53,061 nucleotides of DNA from Clostridia bacterium UC5.1-2E3 (GCA_001304875.1 BBZO01000025.1:1-53061); one strand, 5' to 3'. Counted from the first letter of the stretch, positions 26,664 to 37,143 are shown. The notes: generated by a model not told the origin, from the sequence alone. Numbers and translations: made by a program.

Positions 26664-28375
26664 TCACACTCTCCCAATCTCAGACACCGCCGCATTTCCA
26701 AACAGCGGCTCCCTGTTCCTGTAATCGAAAAGCACCATCCGCCCGTCGCCGAACACCTCCAGATGAGCCATCTTGGAAAGCTGGCGCGAGTCGAAGCCCT
26801 CGTACCCGCTGAGAAATCTCCTCTCCGCGTCCTCGCGGATGAAAAATGATTTCACAATCTCCTTATAAGGGCTCTGATCCAGCGCAAACGCTGGACGGCT
26901 CTTCACATTCTCCCGCAGATATAGATCATAGGTCAGCTTATCCCGCATCTCCTCTGCCCGCCCGGGAAAGCTCCCGCAGACAAAACGGTACAAAATCTCG
27001 TACCGCGCCATCCGGCTGTGGCTGACCGATAGAAGCCCCTGTTCCTCATAATACCCGGAAAGCGCCTCGAACATGCGAAACGGCGAGGAAAACTCCTTCT
27101 CCAGCGCCCGGATGGAGGTGGGGAACTGACCGCTGTTATAGTAGACCTCCACCATCTCCTCCACGCCCTTTAACCGGAGAATCTCCCGTAATCCAGCCAG
27201 CGGGTGGAGAGAACCTCGTAGGGCGGCTCCGACCCGTAGGAAATCCCGTACTCCCCGGCCATCTGCTCCATGTGGGAACCCTTAAGCACCTTGAGGAATC
27301 CCAGCTGCAGCTCGTCCGGCTCCATGCGGTACACGTCGTCAAAGGAGCGCATAAAGCTCTCCATGTCCTCGAACGGAAGCCCCGCGATCAAGTCCAGATG
27401 CCGGTGGGTGTTGTGAAACCGCTTCAGCTGCGCCACCGCGTCCCGAAGCCTGTCCAGATCCGTTCTCCGGCGGATGGCGGAGAGCGTCTCCGGATTGGTG
27501 GTCTGCACGCCGATCTCCAGCTGGATGAGGCCAGGGCGCATTTTCCCGATCAGCGCCAGCATCTCCCCGTCCAGCAGATCCGCCGATATCTCGAAATGAA
27601 AATTGGTCACGCCGTTGTCGTGCTCTGAAATAAACGACCAGATGGCCATGGCGTGACTCTTTCTGCAGTTGAACGTCCGGTCCACGAATTTCACCTGGGG
27701 CACGCGCCGTTCCAGGAAAAATAAAAGCTCTGCCTTCACCAGCTCCAGACTCCGGAAACGCACGGTTTTGTCGATGGAGGAAAGGCAGTAGCTGCAGGAA
27801 AACGGGCAGCCCCGGCTGCTCTCATAATATATGATTCTGTGCTCCAGCCCTTCAAGCCCCCCGTAGGGGAAGGGAATGTCATCCAGGTCCATGAGCGGGG
27901 CCGGCCCTGTGCTCACGATTTCCCCGCTTTCCGCGCGGAAAACCAGCCCCGGAATGTGGGAGAGCTCCGCCTCCCCGCCGCCGGCCTCGTACCATCCGGC
28001 CAGACGGGAGAATGTCTCCTCGCCCTCTCCGGTCATGACGCCGGAAATCCCGGGAAGCTCCTTAAGCACCTGTCCGGCATCATAGGAGACCTCCGGGCCG
28101 CCCAGCCAGACCGCCGTGTCCGGCAGGATCTTTTTCACATCCCGCGCCAGCCGCCGCACGGTTTCCACGTTCCATATATAGCAGGAGAAGCCTAAGAAAT
28201 CCGGCTTCTTCCTGTAAATGTCCGCGAGAATGTCCCCCGGCTGATGGTTGATGGTGTACTCACCCAGCAGAATTTCCACGGACGGATGGCGCTTCTGCGC
28301 GTAGGCTTTAAGGCTGTAGATTCCCAGATTGGAATGGATGTATTTGGCGTTCAGCGCCGCAAGCAGATATCTCAT
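26664..28375 (-). CDS. B12-binding-domain radical SAM protein with DUF4080-like tail (one frameshift)
   Basis: The N-terminus (MRYLLAALNAKYIHSNLGIY to about residue 140) is a cobalamin-binding-type fold. The radical SAM cysteines are in SSRGCPFSCSYCLSS, followed by a TIM-barrel with LIQLEIGVQTTNPETL and HLDLIAGLPFED. After the barrel comes a DUF4080-type helical domain, reached by repairing one lost base near 27170. Members may act as methyl transferases or in other radical chemistry; the substrate is not known. It directly follows the dCMP deaminase stop. Confidence 0.9.
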
Positions 28376-28863
28376 TTACAGGGAAACCTCGATCTTTCTT
28401 CCCGTGGAATTGTACTGATAGTAGCGCACGCCCGCCGCGTCCAGCATCCGCTTGGAGGCCCTGGTAGCCGGCGTGTCAAAATACTTGTCGCTGGCGTAGA
28501 CGATGGTCTTGATGCCGGCCTGGATGATGGCCTTGGCACACTCGTTGCAGGGGAACAGGGTCACGTAGAGCTTGCTTCCCTCCAGGCTGCCGCCGCGGTA
28601 ATTTAAGATGGCGTTCAGTTCACTGTGCGTCACGTAGAAATATTTATCGTTGTAGGGATCCGGATCCCCTTTGCCCCACGGGAACTCGTCGTCGGAGCAG
28701 CCTGGGGGAAACCGTTGTAGCCCATGGACAGAATCTTGTTGTCGTTGCTGACGATGCAGGCGCCCACCTGGGTGTTGGGGTCCTTGGAGCGCATGGCCGA
28801 CAGCGACGCCACGCCCATGAAATACTCATCCATGTGATATAGTTTGCTCTCTTTCCGGTTCAT
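28376..28863 (-). CDS. Deoxycytidylate (dCMP) deaminase (one frameshift)
   Basis: A zinc enzyme converting dCMP to dUMP for dTTP synthesis. It has the N-terminal YFMGVASLSAMRSKDPNTQV, and the zinc ligands are in YVTHSELNAILN and TLFPCNECAKAII. One base is lost near 28700, after SMGYNGFPQ; the other frame gives the expected GCSDDEFPWGKGDPDPYN. The ATG at 28863 is preferred to 28869 because the ggaggg site is then 6 bases away. Confidence 0.92.
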
Positions 28864-28876
28864 TTTCATCCCTCCG

Positions 28877-29916
28877 TTACACGTTCATCATATGGTATCC
28901 GGCGGCCTTGCAGAGCCGGTTCATAATGGCCTGGCTCAGCTCCCCGCCCTCGAAGCTCTCGGAATAAATCACGTCCGCGTTCAGATCGTCGAACTCTCTG
29001 AGCACCGCGTACAGATTGTGGGCGATGGTCTCCTGTCTGGCGCGCACGCCCATACTGCGCACAACGCCGCACGGATAGAGCGCCCTCGTCTCGTCGGTGC
29101 AGATGATGCCCACGGACAATCCCTCGCTCTCCCGCTCCGCGGCCATCCGGCTGATGGCCCGGACCACGTCCTCCGTCTCTCCCGATACAATGGTCAGATC
29201 GGCCTTCGGCGCGTAGTGGCGATACTTCATGCCCGGCGCCTTGGGCTTAAAGTCCTGGGAAACCGGGCCTAAGATGGCCGGATCGATCTCCACAGCGCCG
29301 ACGCATTTTTCAGCATCTCCATGGTGATGGCGCCGGGGCGCAGCACCATAGGAATCTCACCGGTCACATCGACAATGGTGGACTCCACCCCAATGCCCAC
29401 CGGGCCGCCGTCCACAATCATCTCGATGCGCCCGTCCATATCCTGGCGCACATGCTCCGCGGTGGTGGGACTGGGGCGTCCGGAGGTGTTGGCGCTGGGC
29501 GCGGCCACCGGCGTTCCCGCCAGCTCGATCAGCCTCCTGGCCACCGGGTCCGACGGCATCCGGACCGCCACGGTGTCAAGCCCGCCCGTGGTTCCCTTCG
29601 GCACTCTGCCGCTCTTTGGAAAAATCAGCGTCAGCGGGCCGGGCCAGAACGCGTCCATCAGCTTTTTCCCCGCCTCGGGAATCTCGCGGACCAGGGGCTC
29701 TATGTCCTCCTTTTTCGCAATGTGGGCGATGAGGGGGTTGTCCGACGGCCGCCCCTTCGCCGCGTATATCTTGCGTGCCGCCTCCTCGTTCAGCGCATCG
29801 GCCCCCAGACCGTACACCGTCTCCGTGGGAAACGCCACAAGGCCGCCCTTTTTCAGGATGGCGGCCGCCTCAATAAGCTCTTCCTCTGTTGTCTTTACTA
29901 CTTTTGTATCCATCAT
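28877..29916 (-). CDS. L-threonylcarbamoyladenylate synthase, Sua5 type (one frameshift)
   Basis: Makes threonylcarbamoyl-AMP for the t6A37 modification of tRNA. The YrdC domain has GGLVAFPTETVYGLGADA, KGRPSDNPLIAHI and the AAPSANTSGRPSPT loop. The C-terminal Sua5 domain (PKAPGMKYRHYAPKADLTIV) follows after one lost base near 29293, so it is the long Sua5 form rather than TsaC. The ATG at 29916 follows a weak aaaagag; a TTG at 29934 is the alternative. A tandem array of 55-bp repeats lies just upstream. Confidence 0.92.
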
Positions 29917-29937
29917 TTTCTCTTTTCTGCGCAATTT

Positions 29938-30202
29938 TCCCTATTATCTGTGGGATGACCTCGCCAAGTGCTCCTATTATCCACGGGATGACTCGCACTA
30001 GGCTCGTGAAAAACCTCGCTAAGTGCTCCTATTATCCACGGGATGACTCGCACTAGGCTCGTGAAAGACCTCGCCAAGTGCTCCTATTATCCACAGGATG
30101 ACTCGCACTAAGCTCGTGAAGGACCTCGCCAAGTGCTCCTATTATCCACGGGATGACTCGCACTAGGCTCGTGAAGGACCTCGCCAAGTGCTCCTATTAT
30201 AT
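29938..30202 (-). repeat. Array of 55-bp tandem repeats upstream of the Sua5 gene
   Basis: Exact 55-bp spacing of cctcg(c/t)(c/t)aagtgctcc at 29959, 30014, 30069, 30124 and 30179, with a degenerate half copy before 29959. Copies differ at only a few positions. Read on the minus strand each matches the 9574-9660 repeat (gagcacttrgygagg). There are no unique spacers. Orientation relative to the downstream gene is the same as at mutS2. Confidence 0.93.
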
Positions 30203-30339
30203 CATTCTGCATTCTGTATTGCAATCGGGCGGGGGGAAAAGTGTGTGCCTCCTTACGGAGTTTTTCCTGCTGCATAAAAACGCTCCCCGCGCCGCGCGGG
30301 ATCAGCCGCACGGAACGGGGAGCGTACGTATTTTCGTCT

Positions 30340-30973
30340 TTACATTCTGGCGGTCCTGCGGCCGATGGCCTCCGGCTCCGCCATGTGGATCACCACGCTG
30401 ATGCGTTTGTAGACCAGAGCGGTAACCAACGCCGTGGCCACACCTTTCACCAGATTGAACGGGGCGACACAGAGCCAGGCAAAGGTCCAGACGTTGCTGA
30501 TCGCCGGGTTGATGACTGCGCCCGCCGCGATGATGGTGTCAAGCGGCATGAAGTTGGAGTAGAACGGCAGCATCACCAGGGCGTTGATCACTGCGCCGAC
30601 GATGGCCATGGTCACGGTACCGGCAGCCATGCCTGCGATGGCGCCTCCCTTTGTCCTGCGGAAACGGTAGATCAGTCCCGCCGGGAGAAGAAGGGAACAG
30701 CCGATGCAGAAGTTCGCCAGCTCTCCGACGCCGCCCGTGGTGGTCGGCTTGATGATGAGCTTGACCAGAATCTTCACCAGCTCGATGATCACACCCGCCA
30801 CCGGTCCCATGGAGAAGGTTCCCACCAGCACCGGAACCTCGCTGAAATCCAGTCCGTAGAAGGACGGCGCGATAAACGGCAGCGGAATCTCGAACACCAT
30901 CAGGACTCCCGCCAGCGCCGAACATTCCCATCAGCACCACCTGTTTTACACCCATTGTCTTTTTCTGATTCAT
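30340..30973 (-). CDS. ribU: Riboflavin ECF transporter S component RibU (one frameshift)
   Basis: A membrane substrate-binding subunit for riboflavin uptake, working with a shared ECF ATPase module encoded elsewhere. The start MNQKKTMGVKQVVLMGMFGA follows aggaggaaag. Frame is lost near 30905; then VFEIPLPFIAPSFYGLDFSE and several hydrophobic helices (for example AIVGAVINALVMLPFY) follow the RibU pattern. It lies behind an FMN riboswitch with a terminator, which confirms the assignment. Confidence 0.93.
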
Positions 30974-31060
30974 CTTTCTTTCCTCCTCAGATCTAAGTTC
31001 TTTGTCAGAGGAATTGCGCGGCGGCCATCTCTTTTGGGGGATCCGCAGATCCCTTTTCAT

Positions 31061-31094
31061 ACAAAAACCCCGGGCATATGAAAATACCCGGGGC
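31061..31094 (-). terminator. Riboswitch expression-platform terminator
   Basis: Stem ccccggg/cccgggg (31068-31074/31087-31093), followed on the minus strand by a run of five T (31067-31063). It lies between the FMN aptamer and ribU, so FMN binding would end transcription here. Confidence 0.88.
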
Positions 31095-31109
31095 AATACC
31101 AGTCGCATA

Positions 31110-31228
31110 CACAATTTCTTCTCTCATCCAGACTATACTGTCGGTTCCGGAATTGCACCGGATCAGCTGCCTTGGCAGGTCGCGGACTGTCACCGCCGGT
31201 GGGGAATCTCACCCCGCCCCGAAGAACT
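31110..31228 (-). promoter_or_regulatory. FMN riboswitch (RFN element)
   Basis: On the minus strand the conserved RFN blocks appear in order: cttcggggcggggtgagatt, ccccaccggcggtgacagt, ccgcgacc, gatccggtgcaattccgga, then accgacagtatagtctgg and atgagagaag. The aptamer is complete. It controls ribU by transcription termination. Confidence 0.97.
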
Positions 31229-31246
31229 TATTATTTTTTCGTATAT

Positions 31247-31275
31247 AGTATAAAGCTTTTAAGTTTCGCTGTCAA
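31247..31275 (-). promoter_or_regulatory. Sigma-A promoter of the ribU riboswitch transcript
   Basis: On the minus strand TTGACA (31275-31270), 17 bases, TATACT (31252-31247), about 20 bases before the aptamer. Consensus -35 and near-consensus -10. Confidence 0.88.
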
Positions 31276-31298
31276 TATTTCTTTTTTACCGTGTACGC

Positions 31299-32585
31299 CT
31301 AATCGAGATAACTCTCCGCCAGAATCATCTGGATCTGCGGGCTGCTGTAGGCGTTTCCGATCAGGTACAGGGTATAGACCTTGTTCTGCCGGATCTCCAG
31401 GTTGCCGGTCACCAGTGCATCTCTTCCGCAGTTTCCGCCCACGATGCCAATGATGACGGGGATCAGCTGGATACCGCGGCCCGTGCCCTCCAACGCGTTG
31501 GCCGTGTAAGCGCCGCAGCTTCCGCTGGTGGACACGGTGAAGCTGTAGGTCCCGGCGGCAAACTGCTGGTACTCGGTCACATCCAGGAAACGCACGTTGT
31601 CAAACAGCGTGCGGCCATTGGTCATCATCACGTCCAGGGCCGGGGAACGGTTGGTCAGGTTGACGACTCTCAGACAGGAGTTGTAAATGCTCTTGCTGCA
31701 GGAGGTGTCCTCGATGAGGAACAGAGCCACGCCGTCCGCCGAGTTCACGAGGGCGATGGTGTAGACGCCGCCGTCCTCCACCTGGAAATTGGTCCGGTTG
31801 ATCACGCGGTTTGTATTGCTGCTTCTGACAACCACATTGGCATAACCGCCGGTCACATACTGGTAATCGGTCATGTTTGAATAGTCTAAGTACGAGCTGG
31901 CCGTATTGTCGTTGACGGTGATGGACACCGGGCCGCAGCCGACAGCGGCATTGATGAAGCGCACTGCGCTGCTGGGGCGGTTATTGACGTTTGGCCGGAT
32001 GGTGATGCCGGGAATCGTAATAATCGGTCTCCAGATGGGACGGTTGTTTCCCTGTCCCCAGTTGGGATTGCCGGGCGCCATCGGCGGACGCCAGCCCGGG
32101 GGCTGCGAAGGCTCAGACGGACTGGGCGGACCCCAGTTGGGACGGTCGGGATTTTCGGGGCGATCCGGACGATCCGGTCTTTCCGGACGATCCGGGCGGT
32201 CGGGTCTTTCCGGGCGGTCCGGCTGCTCGGGACGATCGGGACGGTTCGGGCGCATCGGTGTGCCGGTTGTTCCGGTTGTTCCAGGCATTCCCGTCATCCC
32301 AGGCATTCCCGTCATTCCGGGCATTTCCGGCATCCCGGGCATTCCCGTCATTCCAGGCATTCCTGTCATTCCAGGTATTCCCGTCATTCCGGGCATTCCC
32401 GTCATTCCAGGCATTCCCGTCATTCCGGGCATTCCCGTCATTCCAGGCATTTCCGGCATCCCGGACATTCCCGAAGGCGGGCCCCAGGCCGGTAACTCAG
32501 TAAAGCCGGCGCCAAACTCTGTCTGGCCCGGGACGACGCTATCCGGCATTCCCGGATTTTGTTCGTTTATATAATCACTCGCCAC
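31299..32585 (-). CDS. DUF4397-domain protein with collagen-like GMP/GMT repeats
   Basis: An intact 428-residue protein. No classical signal peptide is visible. Residues about 38-110 are collagen-like G-x-y triplets (GMP, GMT, GMS), followed by a charged Pro-rich block of RPDRPE-type repeats (about 112-150). From about 205 onward comes a DUF4397-type beta domain (SAVRFINAAVGCGPVSITVN, then AAGTYSFTVSTSG). Cysteines at several places could form disulfides. The build suggests a surface, spore-coat or matrix protein. It is followed by the riboswitch promoter region with no overlap. Confidence 0.85.
   Translation of the reverse strand: MASDYINEQNPGMPDSVVPGQTEFGAGFTELPAWGPPSGMSGMPEMPGMTGMPGMTGMPGMTGMPGMTGIPGMTGMPGMTGMPGMPEMPGMTGMPGMTGMPGTTGTTGTPMRPNRPDRPEQPDRPERPDRPDRPERPDRPDRPENPDRPNWGPPSPSEPSQPPGWRPPMAPGNPNWGQGNNRPIWRPIITIPGITIRPNVNNRPSSAVRFINAAVGCGPVSITVNDNTASSYLDYSNMTDYQYVTGGYANVVVRSSNTNRVINRTNFQVEDGGVYTIALVNSADGVALFLIEDTSCSKSIYNSCLRVVNLTNRSPALDVMMTNGRTLFDNVRFLDVTEYQQFAAGTYSFTVSTSGSCGAYTANALEGTGRGIQLIPVIIGIVGGNCGRDALVTGNLEIRQNKVYTLYLIGNAYSSPQIQMILAESYLD
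32267..32470 (-). repeat. Intragenic 18-bp tandem repeats coding GMPGMT
   Basis: The plus strand reads repeatedly ggcattcccgtcattcc with small changes, encoding alternating GMP and GMT triplets on the minus strand. An adjacent stretch (about 32150-32240) repeats gatccggacg-like units coding RPDRPE. Copy number may vary between strains by slippage. Confidence 0.85.
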
Positions 32586-32670
32586 AAAATTACCTCTATT
32601 CTTTACAAAATTATACTACCAGTATATGCCGGGGAGGCGGGCGTGTTCCGGATTTTTGCAAATTTTTTCA

Positions 32671-33411
32671 CTACCTCCCATTCAAATACTCCATAACCCC
32701 CATATGTATGGTCCACGCCAGCCGGTCCTGGTACTCGGGCGTGTTAAGCCTGGCGGCCTCATCCCAGTTGCTTAAAAAACCGCACTCCACAATGACGATG
32801 GGCTGCTTCACGTGGAGAAGCATGTAATAGCTGTCGTTGGCCTTCGCCTGGCGGGTGTTCTTCTCCCCCAGCACGTAGTCGAAGCGCTCCTGCAGAATCT
32901 CCGCCAGCTCCTTCCCCTTCTCCGAGCGGCTGTAGTAAAACACCTGCCCGCCGCTTATGGCCTCCTGGTGGTAGCTGTTCTGATGAATGCTCACCACGAT
33001 GTCGGGAGCAATCTCGTCGATCATTTTGCAGCGGTTTCTCATGTCCGCCTCTTTCTTACGGCTGTCGCTCTCGCTGTAGAGGCCGCGGTCGTCCTCCCGG
33101 GTCATAGCCACCTCCACGTCGGAGGCCTCCAGATAATCCCGGAGGCGCTTCGCGATCTGCAGGTTGATGTCCTTCTCCAGGCTTTTGTCCACGCCCACCT
33201 TTCCAGGGTCATTCCCGCCGTGGCCCACATCGATCACCACCGACGGCCGCTCCCTGCCGATGGCCGCGGCCTGCCCGGATACCATCAGGCTCCCGTATCT
33301 GGTCAATAAAAATACCAGCGCCAGAAGCATGACTCCCAACGCTGTCTCCATCACAATCTGTCTCAAGTTCTCACCGGTCAATTTCTTTTTTCTATTATAT
33401 TGCGGGGACAA
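32671..33411 (-). CDS. N-acetylmuramoyl-L-alanine amidase, CwlD-like
   Basis: An intact 246-residue Amidase_3 enzyme with an N-terminal membrane segment (VMETALGVMLLALVFLL). The zinc ligands are the His in VVIDVGHGGNDPG, the Glu in SLEKDINLQIA and the His in IVVSIHQNSYH, and the catalytic Glu is in IVIVECGFLSN. Length and anchor resemble CwlD, which makes muramic lactam in spore cortex; a vegetative wall role is also possible. Confidence 0.9.
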   Translation of the reverse strand: MSPQYNRKKKLTGENLRQIVMETALGVMLLALVFLLTRYGSLMVSGQAAAIGRERPSVVIDVGHGGNDPGKVGVDKSLEKDINLQIAKRLRDYLEASDVEVAMTREDDRGLYSESDSRKKEADMRNRCKMIDEIAPDIVVSIHQNSYHQEAISGGQVFYYSRSEKGKELAEILQERFDYVLGEKNTRQAKANDSYYMLLHVKQPIVIVECGFLSNWDEAARLNTPEYQDRLAWTIHMGVMEYLNGR

Positions 33412-33527
33412 AGCCGATTATGCGGGGAGCGGGAGCGCTCCTCCGACGGGGGCGCGAAATAGATCCGGGCCGCCCCGGTTCCCAAAAGCTCCATTCCGTC
33501 CCAGATTATTCCGCCCTGCCCCGGCAC

Positions 33528-33572
33528 GTAAAAAGGCGCAGCGCCCGGAGGGAATCCGAGCGTTCTGCGCCT
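33528..33572 (-). terminator. Intrinsic terminator of the ald-gltS operon
   Basis: Stem aggcgcag/ctgcgcct (33534-33541/33565-33572), followed on the minus strand by a T-run (33534-33529). It lies after the gltS stop. Confidence 0.85.
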
Positions 33573-33606
33573 TTCTCACACATCGCACATATTCAGATTT
33601 TATTGT

Positions 33607-34969
33607 CTAAATCTCGCCCTCAGCCTTGCGGTCCAGCGGCAGCTTGAGCCACCACCATTTGAAGATCACATTGACGATGATGCAGGCCGCAAATACCGCC
33701 ACGTAGATTCCGATAAACTCCCAGTGCCTTCCGCCCAGAAGCATCATCGGCCCCATGGACCAGGCGAACATCTCGATGGGCGTCGTCAGCGGCCCGGTGA
33801 TGGCCGTGTCGTTCAAGGTCTTGGACAGGTTGTCCGGATCCACGATTCTCAAAAGGATGAATCCGATGGCAAACACGCCCGTGGAATATCCAAACACGAA
33901 CAGCGAGCGCTCAAACCAGCTTCCCTTGTTCATGGCCGGCCCGAAGTACATGAGTGTCAGCACCACCAGCACAATGCCCCAGAGCAGAAGCAGCAGAAGC
34001 GGAACCGCGTACTTCACGATCACCGAAATCTGGATGGAGGCGATACCGAAGAACACCAGGTAATCCGTGGCCGTTCCCGAAATACGGCTGACCACGTTGC
34101 TGTCGATATACTCGCCCACGCCCACCGATTTAAACACCAGGAACATGATGATGGCCACGATAAACGATAAAAGGTACGACGGCAGATCCAGCCCCGTCCA
34201 GTTGAAAATCGCCTTGTTTAAGAGCACGCCCGCTCCCGAGGCCACCAGGAGAATCGCCAGGTGCCACGCGAGGGAATCCAGAACCACCGAGGAGGTGGTC
34301 TCCTGTCCCATGGATTTGCGCTTGTCCCTCGGAACGAGACCGGTCTTTAAATCGCCGGAAACATACTGGAAACTCTGGATATATTTGGTCCATCCCCGTT
34401 TGGTTCCGATCTTGATGAAAACAGGCCGCCGAAGATACCGGCCAGAATGCCCACGGTCGCGCAGGTCATGCCGATGTCCATGGCATCCGTGTCGCCCAGT
34501 CTGGCAAACGTGGAGCCCACGGCTGCCGCCGTGCCGTGGCCGCCGGAAAATCCAGAAGCCAAAAGCAGGCCGAAGCCTCATTGATCTCCGGAAACAGCTT
34601 CGAGATGACAAGGATGGAAAACAGCGGCGCGAACGCAAACTGAATGGCCTGCGCCAGCACCTTGTAGGAGAAATACGAGCCCATCCGGTCGATCTCCGCC
34701 TTAAAATTCTTCTTGGAGAACGAGAATCCGCTGATGCCGACCCCCGCAAAAATCACGATGATCAGCGAGCCCGCGTAGGAGCTGATCCCCTCGGAGAACG
34801 GCAGGACATTAAGCCCCTGGCTCCCCAGCGCCAGGGCCAGAAATCCCGCAATCATACTGGCCGGAACGAAAAACTTCTGCACCAGCTTCACCTTGGCGCG
34901 GATCAGCTGTCCGATCATGATAAACAGCGACGCGATCGCAAAATCCATTAAAAAATCATTTACACTCAT
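33607..34969 (-). CDS. gltS: Sodium/glutamate symporter GltS family (two frameshifts)
   Basis: A membrane protein with about 12 hydrophobic segments. Typical segments are FVPASMIAGFLALALGSQGL, GFSGGHGTAAAVGSTFARLG and YGSTGVF-like FGYSTGVFAIGFILLR. Frame is lost near 34575 and near 34425, each by one base, and the three pieces join in family order. It begins 31 bases after the alanine dehydrogenase gene in the same direction, so uptake of glutamate (or a related acid) may be linked with alanine metabolism. Confidence 0.88.
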
Positions 34970-35000
34970 TAAAACTTACCCCTCCTAAACGGTCGCTGTC

Positions 35001-36162
35001 TCACAGCTTGATAAAATTATCTGATTTCGTGGACGTGGCCGGCGGCGCCGGATCCAGGTTCCGGTCGGCGATTCCCAGAATGTCCTCCGGGCGCACCCAG
35101 GGGCGTCCCTGGATTCCGCTGGTCTCCTCGTGGGTCAGATATCCCTTGTAAGCGGTCAGGCTTCTGCGAAGGAAGCCGTCCCTCGCGCAGGCCTCGGCCA
35201 CGCCATTTGTCATGATGCTTCTGAAATGCGGAAGCACGGACGCCGCGTAGGCGATGGACGTGGACTGGGAAATGGCTCCGGGGATGTTGCTCACGCAGTA
35301 GTGCACCACGCCCTCCTCGATGTAGCGCGGCTCCGCGTGGGTGGTCTCGTGGAAGGTCTCGATGGCTCCCACGTCATTGCTGATATCCACGATGACGGAG
35401 CCCTTCTCCATGGAGCGCACCATCTCGCGGTCGATCATAAACTCCGTGGCATTCTTCGGCCAGCGCACGCAGTTGTAGACCACGTCGATCTCCGGCAGAA
35501 GCTTCTTGATATTATAGCGGTTGGAGATGGCCGTGTTGACCTCCTCGTTGAACTGCTTTCCGATGTCGCGCAGGGTACCGATGTTCACGTCCATGACGGT
35601 CACCCAGACGCCCAGGGCGTGGAGCACGGAAATGCAGGCCCGTCCCACGGTTCCTCCGCCCAGCACCAGCGCCTTCACGCCGGGGCTCCGCCGAGACCGC
35701 TGGCAAATTTGCCCTTGCCCCCGTTGATGGAGAGCAGGGACTCAAGGCCCATCAGCGCGCCCTGTTTCCGGCCGCCTCACAGTTGGGGGAGCCGTAGCGG
35801 TGGGAATCCTCCGCGGTGAACGCGATGCATTTGCTGTCTAAGAGCGCCTGTACCTCCTCCGGGTGGGCTGCCGGATGAATGCAGGTGAACACGATCTGAT
35901 TCTCACGCAGAAGCCCGAACTCACAGGGCTCGAACTCCTTCACCTTCGTGACAAAATCGCACTGCTTATATATCTCCTCCATGGTGTCCACCATGATGGC
36001 TCCCTCGGCCTCGTAGGCCTCGTCCTGGAATCCGGCTCCCAGGCCGGCTCCTCTCTGGATGTATACCTCATGGCCGTCGCCCTTCAGCATACTCACCTCG
36101 GCGGGCGTGGCGATGACGCGGTACTCGCCCTCCTTGATATCCTTTAATACGCCAAATTTCAT
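35001..36162 (-). CDS. ald: Alanine dehydrogenase (two frameshifts)
   Basis: Interconverts L-alanine and pyruvate with NAD. The N-terminal domain starts MKFGVLKDIKEGEYRVIATP, with VTKVKEFEPCEFGLLRENQ, and the NAD-binding fold has ALVLGGGTVGRACISVLHAL and the family NIPGAISQSTSIAYAASVLP. Breaks near 35757 and 35690 each cost one base; the joint region includes GLESLLSINGGKGKF. The expected active-site His and Lys positions fall in the N-terminal piece and are consistent. A strong promoter precedes it. Confidence 0.9.
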
Positions 36163-36214
36163 CTTGTTACCTCCTTTATCGCAGCCGCCGGTTCCCGGCG
36201 CTGCTTTCCTCTAA

Positions 36215-36243
36215 ATTATATCCTAATCTCCCCTATGTGACAA
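36215..36243 (-). promoter_or_regulatory. Sigma-A promoter of ald-gltS
   Basis: On the minus strand TTGTCA (36243-36238), 17 bases, TATAAT (36220-36215). It is about 50 bases before the ald ATG, which has an aaaggaggt ribosome site. Confidence 0.88.
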
Positions 36244-36273
36244 CAAAATATTAGCATTTTAACGCAGTGCAGT

Positions 36274-37143
36274 CTAGATATCCGGGCCGAAATCCTTGAA
36301 TCCCAGACCAAACACCTGGCTGCTCTCCGTCACCATCACGAAAGCGTCCCCGTCGCACTCGCTGATGATCCGCTTCAGACGGCTGAACTCCGATTTTCTC
36401 ACGGTGCACAAAAGGATCGTGGTGTCCTTGCCGCTGTAGGCCCCTTTGCTGGGAATGATCGTGGCCGTCCGGTCCAGCTCCTCGATGACTCTCTGCGCGA
36501 TGAGCTGCGGCTGACCTGTGACCACCGTCACCTGGCTTCCCCCGTCATTTCCGTAAATGATGGCGTCGATGACCTTGGTCTGCGCGTAGAGGCAGATGAG
36601 GCCGAAGAGACCGGCGTCCACATTTCCGAAGACGAAAATCGACGCAAACAGGATGACTCCGTCGATGATCAGCAGGGCCCGTCCGATGGACACATGCGGG
36701 TATTTTTTCTGCATCAGATAGCCCACGATGTCGGTTCCGCCCGTCGTGGAGCCCGCCAGAAACACAAGCGCCATCCCCACGCCGATCACGATGCCGCCGT
36801 AGAGACTGCTCAGGAGCCGGTCTCCCACGTAGACCGGAAACACCGGCGCGATGGCCATATCCAGGATGAGCGAACAGACGGCGCAGGCCACAGCCGTCCG
36901 CACGGTGAACCTGCGGCTTAAATAAAACCACGCCAGGATGAGCGGCGGGATATTAGTGAGCAGCGTTAAAATTCCCACGGGAAGCCCCGTCAGATGGCTG
37001 ATCATCAGCGCAATACCCATGGCCCCGCCTGGCGCGATGTCCGCCGGCGTCACGAAGCAGTGGGTTCCGATGCCGTAGACCACCGCCCCGGCCAGCAGAA
37101 GCGCCACGTCGCGCACCATGCCTCTCTTTATGATTCTGCCCAT
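36274..37143 (-). CDS. YitT-family membrane protein with DUF2179 domain
   Basis: An intact 289-residue protein. It has five or six membrane helices (for example ALLLAGAVVYGIGTHCFV, GGIVIGVGMALVFLAG) with the family GSTTGGTDIVGYLMQKKY. A C-terminal cytoplasmic DUF2179 domain (SKGAYSGKDTTILLCTVRK, then VMVTESSQVFGLGF) may bind a nucleotide. Transport role unknown. Confidence 0.92.
   Translation of the reverse strand: MGRIIKRGMVRDVALLLAGAVVYGIGTHCFVTPADIAPGGAMGIALMISHLTGLPVGILTLLTNIPPLILAWFYLSRRFTVRTAVACAVCSLILDMAIAPVFPVYVGDRLLSSLYGGIVIGVGMALVFLAGSTTGGTDIVGYLMQKKYPHVSIGRALLIIDGVILFASIFVFGNVDAGLFGLICLYAQTKVIDAIIYGNDGGSQVTVVTGQPQLIAQRVIEELDRTATIIPSKGAYSGKDTTILLCTVRKSEFSRLKRIISECDGDAFVMVTESSQVFGLGFKDFGPDI

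Noticed and set aside
29938..30202. Possible CRISPR array
   Set aside because: The 55-bp units are contiguous with no unique spacers, and no cas genes are nearby.
31906..32574. Plus-strand frame with GIPVIP repeats
   Set aside because: It is the mirror of the GMPGMT/RPDRPE repeats of the DUF4397 gene, which has the conserved domain.
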